Source: Methanosarcinales archaeon
GTDB taxonomy: Archaea; Halobacteriota; Syntropharchaeia; Alkanophagales; Methanospirareceae
Assembly (NCBI GenBank): GCA_025464425.1
Contig: JAODGV010000106.1
Span: 1-5,767, forward strand
Direction of reading: 5' to 3'
DNA length: 5,767 bases
The notes under the pieces are model-generated. The model had not been told where the DNA came from and ran no database searches. It saw only the letters and a list, made by a program, of their open reading frames with translations. The stretch's first letter is position 1; each line of letters begins with the position of its first letter. The translations under genes and the position numbers were made by a program. This document shows, in pieces, positions 1-5,257 of the stretch.

Positions 1-1563
1 AGTCATTCAGTGGATCTAACGAACTGGAGCATAACAGATAACGAGGCGGAATTCTATTTCCCATCCATCGCTATACCACCATGCGGTGAGCTCTATCTTA
101 CGAGTAAGGATGCTGCATATGCTCGCCCGGGCGCGGAAGTCATGACCCTGAGTGGTGGTTTCACGTTGCGTAATCGTGGTGACGAGCTCATTCTGCGGGA
201 TGATCACGGCAGGGTTGTGGATGTGGTGATATACGGTGATTCATGCTACAATGATGCCGGCTGGTGCGGCTCACCACTGGCTAAGCCGATAGAGGGGATG
301 ATGTTTCACCGTAAGGGCTATATGGACACGGATACTGCATCTGACTGGGTTATTCTGGCACCCGGCGCGTATTATCACCCGCCTGAGCCAGTTCATGCTG
401 TCAATACCTGGATTACCACATTCGTATCGCCGGATTGCAGCTACGCAGTCCTGAAGCAGGAGCTGGATAATGCAACTTCTTCTATATACCTGAATCTCTA
501 TGAATTTGAGAATGAAAGACTGAAGGAGCATATTCTACACGCCATGGATAGGGGAGTCAGGGTCTATCTCCTGCTGGAAGCCCGTCCCTTAGGCGGTATG
601 GGAGATGCGGAACGATGTATTGCCGCGCAGATAGAAGATAACGGTGGTATTGTACGGTTTTCGCACGATAGATTCCGGAATCATGCGAAATATGCGATTA
701 TAGATGACGAGACCCTGATAATAATGTCAGAGAACTGGAAATATACAGGTGTGCCATGGAATGGCGAAGGCAATCGCGGTTGGGGCATTGTGATAAGGAA
801 CCGTGGGATAGCGGAGTACTTCAAAACGGTATTTCTCGATGATTTCCGGCGTGCTGTGGATATGGATGTCGGGTGTGATCGGCATGCAAATGGAGCATAT
901 GATTATGGATACCGGAATCTGAGGACGGGCATGGAGTCACGATTTGAACCACGCACCATGAAATGCAACTTCACGTTGATTCCGGTTCTGGCACCCGATT
1001 CTGCTATGAGTGAGGTATTACGGATGATAAATAATGCAAGAACGTACATATATGTGGAACAGTTATCCGTGAGGCTCAACAGTAAAGAGGGGCTGAACCC
1101 GTTCATTACAGCACTTATAGAAGCAGCACAGCGTGGCTGTGATGTGAAGATCCTGCTGGATTCACGGTATTTAGAGGGTGATAACAACAATGACGAGCTG
1201 GTAGCTGAACTGAACAGGATAGCACGTGCACGTAATTTGAGCCTGGAGGCGAGGCTGGCTGATCTTGAATCACTGGGGCTGGTGAAGATACACAACAAGG
1301 GGTTGATAGTGGACGGCAAGAAAGTATTCATATCTTCGTTGAACTGGAACATGAATTCGGTCTATAATCGTGAGGCGGGAGTGATAATAGATGAACCAGA
1401 GATTGTTTCTTTTTATGAATCGGTATTTCTTCATGACTGGAATGGCTCGCATGAGGCACCTGGATCGGGATACGGGATAGGTAAGAGGATTCTATACATT
1501 ATATTCACTCTTGCTCTCGTCTTTCTCGTCTTTCTGGTGGTGAGGCGGTATCAGATGCGATGA
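1..1563 (+). CDS. Exported lamin-tail / tandem phospholipase D-like protein with C-terminal membrane anchor (5' end missing)
   Basis: The frame is open from base 1, so this is the last 520 residues of a longer protein. The GTG at base 10 is not a credible start, because it falls inside a lamin-tail domain (visible residues about 1-115, with the typical DLTNWSITD strand and a closing DTDTASDW). Numbering from base 1, two PLD domains follow, at about 135-290 and 322-485. Each has an HxKx4D motif: H228/K230/D235 (HAKYAIID) and H431/K433/D438 (HNKGLIVD), each followed by SxNW. A hydrophobic helix at about 497-514 precedes the basic tail RRYQMR, which predicts a cytoplasmic C-terminus with the enzyme domains outside. 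Cys 82 and Cys 89 could form a disulfide. PLD-family pairs build one active site for phosphodiester cleavage, through a phospho-histidine intermediate; the substrate (DNA or phospholipid) cannot be read here. A signal peptide is expected upstream of the window. Domain call is firm, function is not. Confidence 0.9.
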   Translation, partial: SHSVDLTNWSITDNEAEFYFPSIAIPPCGELYLTSKDAAYARPGAEVMTLSGGFTLRNRGDELILRDDHGRVVDVVIYGDSCYNDAGWCGSPLAKPIEGMMFHRKGYMDTDTASDWVILAPGAYYHPPEPVHAVNTWITTFVSPDCSYAVLKQELDNATSSIYLNLYEFENERLKEHILHAMDRGVRVYLLLEARPLGGMGDAERCIAAQIEDNGGIVRFSHDRFRNHAKYAIIDDETLIIMSENWKYTGVPWNGEGNRGWGIVIRNRGIAEYFKTVFLDDFRRAVDMDVGCDRHANGAYDYGYRNLRTGMESRFEPRTMKCNFTLIPVLAPDSAMSEVLRMINNARTYIYVEQLSVRLNSKEGLNPFITALIEAAQRGCDVKILLDSRYLEGDNNNDELVAELNRIARARNLSLEARLADLESLGLVKIHNKGLIVDGKKVFISSLNWNMNSVYNREAGVIIDEPEIVSFYESVFLHDWNGSHEAPGSGYGIGKRILYIIFTLALVFLVFLVVRRYQMR

Positions 1564-1661
1564 TTGTGCAACACAGATTCCGCATCCTGGTTTTGGGGTT
1601 CACGTGGAGTGGGCAGAACGTTCCCGGCAATATTGAAGATGGTGAATGGAAACTGAACTGA
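1560..1661 (+). CDS. Doubtful 33-residue ORF overlapping the PLD gene stop (ATGA)
   Basis: An ATG at 1560 overlaps the TGA of the PLD-like gene as ATGA, the arrangement used for translational coupling. The reading frame gives 33 residues starting MIVQHRFRILVLGF and ending at the TGA of 1659-1661. A short hydrophobic stretch (ILVLGF) follows a basic start, but it is too short for a sure membrane helix. I recognise no family. It could be chance read-through of non-coding DNA or the remnant of a decayed gene. Confidence 0.15.
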   Translation: MIVQHRFRILVLGFTWSGQNVPGNIEDGEWKLN

Positions 1662-1670
1662 GATGAAGAT

Positions 1671-1680
1671 AAATATATTT
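1671..1680 (+). promoter_or_regulatory. Possible archaeal TATA box for enolase
   Basis: AAATATATTT is the most TATA-like element between the PLD-like gene and enolase, and it follows a purine-rich run (GATGAAGAT) that could act as BRE. Archaeal transcription normally starts about 25 bases downstream, which would give a leader of roughly 100 bases before the enolase ATG. A second A/T-rich stretch (TATAATAA, 1788-1795) is too close to the start codon to give a leader. No start site is proven. Confidence 0.4.
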
Positions 1681-1701
1681 ACCACACTGGATATTAATAG
1701 A

Positions 1702-1718
1702 GCAATGGAGTGCATTGC
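1702..1718 (+). repeat. Small inverted repeat in the putative enolase leader
   Basis: GCAATG (1702-1707) and CATTGC (1713-1718) are perfect inverted arms of 6 bp around the 5-base loop GAGTG. It would lie at the 5' end of the enolase transcript if the TATA box at 1671 is used. The stem is short and could be chance. Confidence 0.25.
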
Positions 1719-1795
1719 CAATGTCACGGACGGGCGCTGATGGAATTCCTGAACCGGTTGAACTATCAAAGAAAGCGAATCTTAACGTATAATAA

Positions 1796-1801
1796 GAGGA
1801 G
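1796..1801 (+). promoter_or_regulatory. Shine-Dalgarno site of enolase
   Basis: GAGGAG lies nine bases before the ATG at 1811 and fits pairing with the 3' end of archaeal 16S rRNA. It supports this ATG as the enolase start, in agreement with the normal N-terminal length ahead of the GREILDSRG motif. Confidence 0.7.
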
Positions 1802-1810
1802 ACAGATAAG

Positions 1811-3094
1811 ATGCTTAATGAGATTAATGAGATAACGGGGGTAAAAGGCAGGGAGATTTTAGATTCTCGTGGTAATCCAACGGTGGAGGTGGTGGTGTAT
1901 ACAAAGAATGGTCTTGGACGCGCGAGTGTACCTTCAGGTGCATCAACAGGCAGGAAAGAGGCGTGTGAGAGAAGAGACAACGACCCCGCGAGGTTTGGTG
2001 GCAAAGGAGTTCTCAATGCTGTTGAGAAGGTCAATACAGAGATAAGAGCTGCGCTCATTGGTATGAATGTACTCGATCAGGCGAATATAGACAGGCATCT
2101 GATTGAACTGGATGGGACGGATAACAAATCACGGTTGGGTGCGAATGCCATCGTCGGTACGTCCATGGCGGCATGCCGCGCTGCTGCGAACTCGTTAAAC
2201 AAGCCGCTATTCCGCTATATCGCTGAGGATATACTCGACGGGCACTCAGTAGGGCTACCGATACCGATGATGAACGTGATAAATGGAGGTAAACACGCCG
2301 GTAACGAACTGAGTATCCAGGAGTTTCTTATATTACCGTCCGGTTTTCAGCGTTATACCGATAATTTAAGGGCTGGTGTGGAGACTTATCATGCACTGAA
2401 GGCGGTATTGAAGCAGCGTTACGGCGCGATAGCGACGAATGTTGGTGACGAAGGTGGCTATGCGCCACCGATGAAGCGAACCGAGGAGCCACTGGATGCT
2501 ATAATAACAGCGATAAAAGAAGCGGGCTATACCGAGGACGAGATAAAGCTGGGTATAGATGCCGCTGCTTCTTCTTTCTTCGATTCCGCAACCGGTAAAT
2601 ACAGGATAGACGGTATGGCGAAGGATGGCGAGGAGATGATAGAATTTTATCAGGCGCTTGTGGATAGCTACCCGATAGTGCTGATAGAAGACCCATTTGA
2701 AGAGGAGTCGTTCACGCTATTCAGTGCGCTGACGGCGAAGATGCCACAGGTGACAATTGTTGGTGACGACCTCTTCGTGACGAATGTGAGACGGTTGCAG
2801 CAGGGCATAGATGCTAAAGCGGCAAATGCCGTTCTGCTCAAACTGAACCAGATAGGCAGTGTAACCGAGACGATCGAGACGGCACGGCTCGCGAAGGAGA
2901 ACGGCTATAAGTGCGTGGTCAGTCACAGGTCGGGTGAGACCGAGGATACATTCATCGCCGATTTCGCTGTTGCAATAAACGCCGAGCTCATAAAGACCGG
3001 CGCACCCGCGAGGAGTGAACGAACATGCAAATACAACCAGCTATTGAGGATAGAGGAGGAACTCCTCGGCAGTCACATCAACGCCACCCCCTGA
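1811..3094 (+). CDS. eno: Enolase (phosphopyruvate hydratase)
   Basis: Reversible dehydration of 2-phosphoglycerate to phosphoenolpyruvate, a cytoplasmic Mg-dependent step of glycolysis and gluconeogenesis. The 427 residues match the family's usual length (about 410-435). The N-terminal domain carries GREILDSRGNPTVE (13-26) and the mobile loop SGASTGRKE (42-50). The barrel carries E171 (QEF) and E214 (DEGG), metal ligands D250, E293 (IEDP) and D319/D320 (VGDDLF), catalytic K344 (LKLNQIGS), H372 in SHRSGETED and K395 (KTGAP). All are assigned by comparison with the E. coli and yeast enzymes, so the enzyme should be active. The start is fixed by the Shine-Dalgarno site nine bases upstream. The last residues (GSHINATP) after the conserved LLRIEEEL helix are encoded partly by a hairpin that holds the stop codon. 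In many euryarchaea enolase sits with RNA polymerase and ribosomal protein genes; none is seen here, though the true operon may differ by lineage. Confidence 0.98.
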   Translation: MLNEINEITGVKGREILDSRGNPTVEVVVYTKNGLGRASVPSGASTGRKEACERRDNDPARFGGKGVLNAVEKVNTEIRAALIGMNVLDQANIDRHLIELDGTDNKSRLGANAIVGTSMAACRAAANSLNKPLFRYIAEDILDGHSVGLPIPMMNVINGGKHAGNELSIQEFLILPSGFQRYTDNLRAGVETYHALKAVLKQRYGAIATNVGDEGGYAPPMKRTEEPLDAIITAIKEAGYTEDEIKLGIDAAASSFFDSATGKYRIDGMAKDGEEMIEFYQALVDSYPIVLIEDPFEEESFTLFSALTAKMPQVTIVGDDLFVTNVRRLQQGIDAKAANAVLLKLNQIGSVTETIETARLAKENGYKCVVSHRSGETEDTFIADFAVAINAELIKTGAPARSERTCKYNQLLRIEEELLGSHINATP

Positions 3095-3101
3095 AGGGGG
3101 T
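3086..3101 (+). terminator. GC-rich hairpin across the enolase stop codon, possible terminator
   Basis: ACCCCC (3086-3091) and GGGGGT (3096-3101) form a perfect 6-bp stem around the loop TGAA, and this TGA is the enolase stop codon (3092-3094). It is followed directly by the small palindrome TTCCGGGAA (3101-3109) and then by an A-rich rather than T-rich run; a T-rich stretch comes only at 3125-3134 (ATTTTCTTTA). Archaeal termination depends mainly on U-runs, so the hairpin could be part of a terminator, a 3'-end processing signal, or a transcript-stabilising structure. Confidence 0.45.
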
Positions 3102-3106
3102 TCCGG

Positions 3107-3121
3107 GAAAAAATAAAATAA
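3107..3121 (+). promoter_or_regulatory. Possible TATA/BRE region for acetyl-CoA synthetase
   Basis: The stretch GAAAAAATAAAATAA lies about 45-60 bases before the acetyl-CoA synthetase ATG and is the only A/T-dense block in the gap. Archaeal spacing would put transcription start near 3135-3145, leaving a leader of about 20-30 bases. The match to a TATA box is loose, so read-through from the enolase gene is an alternative. Confidence 0.35.
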
Positions 3122-3131
3122 GGCTATTTTC

Positions 3132-3151
3132 TTTACTTCAGGAGAAGTAAA
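3132..3151 (+). repeat. Perfect 8-bp inverted repeat before acetyl-CoA synthetase
   Basis: TTTACTTC (3132-3139) and GAAGTAAA (3144-3151) are perfect inverted arms separated by AGGA. The second arm ends 14 bases before the start codon. As DNA it has the shape of an operator for a dimeric regulator, placed where a repressor would cover the expected transcription start. As RNA it would form an 8-bp hairpin just ahead of the ribosome site, with AGGA presented in the loop. Which role applies cannot be told from sequence. Confidence 0.5.
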
Positions 3152-3152
3152 C

Positions 3153-3165
3153 GGGAGAGAAGGAG
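3153..3165 (+). promoter_or_regulatory. Purine-rich Shine-Dalgarno run of acetyl-CoA synthetase
   Basis: GGGAGAGAAGGAG leads straight into the ATG at 3166. The GGGAG part (3153-3157) has the usual spacing of eight bases; the AGGAG part abuts the ATG and is probably too close to act. The reading frame upstream is closed by TAA at 3148-3150 and the next in-frame Met is 56 residues inside, so this site decides the start. Confidence 0.65.
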
Positions 3166-5079
3166 ATGGGAGGTAAATTTTATCCTGTAAAAGGCTATAT
3201 AGACTTCCTGAAGGCTGCAAGCTCGGACATTGAGAGTTTCTGGGCGAGAGAGGCATCGAAATTAGAGTGGTTCAAACACTGGGACAGGGTTCTGGAATGG
3301 GAAGAGCCGTTTGCAAAATGGTTCGCAGGAGGTATGCTCAATGCGTCTTACCTGTGCGTGGATAAACACTTATACTCATGGCATAAGAACAAGGTGGCTC
3401 TGTACTGGGAAGACGAGGAAGGGCACACAAAGGCGCTCAGCTATTTCCAGCTCTACCGGGAAGTGAACAGGTTTGCTTCCATGCTGCGCAATCTCGGTGT
3501 GAATAAAGGTGACAGGGTCGTTTTATACATGCCAATGATTCCTGAATTACCGATTGCAATGCTCGCATCAGCAAGAATAGGCGCTATCCATACGGTTGTA
3601 TTCTCAGGTTTCAGCAGTCAGGCTCTTGCGGATAGAATTAATGACACATCAGCAGAAATACTGATAACTGCGGACTTTGGAAAGAGAAGGGGAAGATTGA
3701 TACCACTCAAGGAGATAGTGGACGAAACCCTGAAACTTGCACCCACCATAAAGAAAGTGGTAGTGATAAGAAGAACGAAGGAAGCGATAAATATAGAAGA
3801 TGGCAGGGATTTCATGTATCATGAGTTAATAAAGGATGCTGAGAATTATGTTGAACCAGAGCCTCTGGAGTCCTGCCATCCATTATATATCCTCTACACA
3901 TCCGGCACCACAGGTAAGCCCAAAGGAGTCATGCACTCCACAGGTGGATATCTGGTATACAATTATGCCACATATAAGTGGGCATTCGATATCTCAGATG
4001 AGTCCATCCACTGGTGCACCGCCGATGTGGGCTGGGTAACAGGGCATTCTTCAATAGTTTATGCGCCTTTGCTACATGGAGCAACAGTGCTTATGTTCGA
4101 GGGCACACCTGATTATCCTGATCCGGGCGTGTGGTGGAGGATAATAGAGAAGTACGGGGTCACAATCTTTTATACGAGTCCAACAGCGATCAGGATGCTC
4201 ATGCGTTATGGCGAGGAGTGGTTGAAGAATTACGATTTGAGCAGTTTGAAGATCCTGGGTTCTGTTGGTGAACCTATAAACCCGGAGGTATGGAGATGGT
4301 ATTATAAAAATGTAGGAGGAGAGAGGTGTCCGATAGTGGATACATGGTGGCAGACGGAGACAGGGGGGATAATGATCTCGCCCGCTCCGGGCATGGAGCT
4401 CATACCACTCAAGCCGGGTTCTGTAACACTGCCACTGCCCGGTATAGATGCTGAAGTGGTGGACGAAGAGGGAAAACCGGTAAGTGCGGGGATAAAAGGC
4501 TATCTGGTGATAAGGAAACCATGGCCGGGGATGCTGATGGGGCTTTACAGGGATCCTGAGAGATACAGGGAGGTATACTGGTCGAGATTTAAGGGCATGT
4601 ATTATACCGGAGACTATGCGATGAAGGACGAGGAGGGCTATTTCTGGATATTTGGCAGGGCTGATGAGGTAATAAAAGTGGCAGGGCACAGGCTCGGCAC
4701 CGCGGAGATAGAGAGTGCGGTGGTATCGGCACCTTTCGTGGCTGAAGCAGCCGTGATAGGCAAGCCTGACCCGATAAAAGGAGAGGTTATAGTTGTATTT
4801 GTGATATTGAAGGAGGGGCATAAGCCAGGAGATGAGCTGAGGGGAGAGATAATCAGACATGTTCGTGAGCATATAGGACCGATTGCTACGCCAGATGAGG
4901 TTCATTTCGTCGCTAAACTCCCCAAAACGAGGTCGGGGAAGATAATGAGGCGGTTATTGAAGGCTGTGATAATGGATAAGCCCATAGGTGACATCACAAC
5001 ACTCGAAGATGAAGCTTCGATAGAGGAAGTGAAGAGTGTTTATGAGGAATTCAAGCATATTATGAAAAGCAGATTATGA
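3166..5079 (+). CDS. acs: Acetyl-CoA synthetase, AMP-forming (acetate-CoA ligase)
   Basis: Activates acetate with ATP to acetyl-AMP and transfers it to CoA. The 637 residues fit the family (about 630-660). The N-terminal region carries FWAREASKLEWF (25-36) and GGMLNASYLCVDKHL (55-69). Motifs in order: CoA-contacting R174/R177 in KRRGR, phosphate loop YTSGTTGKPKG (244-254), WVTGHS (290-295), SVGEP (366-370), DTWWQTETGG (392-401), YTGD with D483, R498 and hinge D500 in GRADEV, GHRLGTAEIES (507-517), and catalytic K592 in KTRSGKIMRR. Pocket residues V291, T292, V367 and W395 correspond to V310, T311, V386 and W414 of Salmonella Acs; the Trp limits the pocket to small acids, so acetate (perhaps propionate) is expected. 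K592 is the lysine that protein acetyltransferases silence in other Acs enzymes; such control here is inference. The gene follows enolase by 71 bases. Its last codons and stop lie in a 14-bp tandem repeat. Confidence 0.97.
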   Translation: MGGKFYPVKGYIDFLKAASSDIESFWAREASKLEWFKHWDRVLEWEEPFAKWFAGGMLNASYLCVDKHLYSWHKNKVALYWEDEEGHTKALSYFQLYREVNRFASMLRNLGVNKGDRVVLYMPMIPELPIAMLASARIGAIHTVVFSGFSSQALADRINDTSAEILITADFGKRRGRLIPLKEIVDETLKLAPTIKKVVVIRRTKEAINIEDGRDFMYHELIKDAENYVEPEPLESCHPLYILYTSGTTGKPKGVMHSTGGYLVYNYATYKWAFDISDESIHWCTADVGWVTGHSSIVYAPLLHGATVLMFEGTPDYPDPGVWWRIIEKYGVTIFYTSPTAIRMLMRYGEEWLKNYDLSSLKILGSVGEPINPEVWRWYYKNVGGERCPIVDTWWQTETGGIMISPAPGMELIPLKPGSVTLPLPGIDAEVVDEEGKPVSAGIKGYLVIRKPWPGMLMGLYRDPERYREVYWSRFKGMYYTGDYAMKDEEGYFWIFGRADEVIKVAGHRLGTAEIESAVVSAPFVAEAAVIGKPDPIKGEVIVVFVILKEGHKPGDELRGEIIRHVREHIGPIATPDEVHFVAKLPKTRSGKIMRRLLKAVIMDKPIGDITTLEDEASIEEVKSVYEEFKHIMKSRL

Positions 5080-5110
5080 AAAGCATATTATGAGAACTTG
5101 ATTATGTTAT
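5055..5110 (+). repeat. 14-bp tandem repeat across the acetyl-CoA synthetase stop codon
   Basis: Three consecutive 14-base units start at 5055 (GCATATTATGAAAA), 5069 (GCAGATTATGAAAA) and 5083 (GCATATTATGAGAA), each differing from the first by at most one base. A decayed fourth unit at 5097-5110 keeps the core GATTATG. The TGA stop (5077-5079) lies in the second unit. Because 14 is not a multiple of three, each unit is read in a different frame, so the last residues (HIMKSRL) depend on the repeat register. It looks like slippage duplication. Confidence 0.85.
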
Positions 5111-5255
5111 GCCAGTAATTAATGGAAAGGTATATTGCGATTCGGGCAGGATGAGCCACAGAGGTAATACAAATCCCGGTGGTGGACCGGATATAATAGA
5201 TAATAGCCCTGGTAGAGAGCTCATAATGGTATTAAAAGACCAGCTCAAGAGATAA
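5109..5255 (+). CDS. Possible 48-residue hypothetical protein
   Basis: An ATG-to-TAA frame fills almost the whole gap between acetyl-CoA synthetase (29 bases upstream) and the convergent ATPase gene (two bases downstream). The product starts MPVINGKVYCDSGRMSH, has a Gly/Pro-rich middle (PGGGP) and ends in a likely short helix (GRELIMVLKDQLKR). I recognise no family. Nothing like a good Shine-Dalgarno site precedes the ATG at 5109. An internal ATG at 5151 follows GGGCAGG, also at poor spacing, and would leave 34 residues. Filling the gap so neatly and the plausible composition argue for a gene; the weak start and short length argue against. A chance frame in a 3' untranslated region is the alternative. 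Confidence 0.3.
   Translation: MPVINGKVYCDSGRMSHRGNTNPGGGPDIIDNSPGRELIMVLKDQLKR
5176..5190 (+). other. Small hairpin downstream of acetyl-CoA synthetase
   Basis: CCGGT (5176-5180) and ACCGG (5186-5190) pair around the loop GGTGG. It lies about 100 bases after the acetyl-CoA synthetase stop, inside the doubtful 48-residue frame where it encodes the Gly/Pro-rich part. No T-run follows on the plus strand, so a terminator role is weak. Confidence 0.25.
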
Positions 5256-5257
5256 TA

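Noticed and set aside
10..12. GTG as the start codon of the PLD-like protein
   Set aside because: The frame is open to base 1 and the GTG lies inside the lamin-tail domain, so the gene begins before the window.
903..1352. 149-residue frame on the minus strand
   Set aside because: It is antisense to the second PLD domain and has no recognisable motif.
1752..1759. Palindrome AACCGGTT before enolase
   Set aside because: Eight bases of perfect palindrome are expected by chance in a few kilobases and nothing around it suggests a site.
1600..2058. 152-residue frame on the minus strand across the gap and the enolase start
   Set aside because: It is Ser/Leu/Pro-rich with no motif and overlaps the conserved enolase N-terminus in antisense; a shadow.
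4072..4905. 277-residue frame on the minus strand
   Set aside because: It lies antisense to the well-conserved acetyl-CoA synthetase and its translation shows no recognisable domain; it is a shadow of codon bias.
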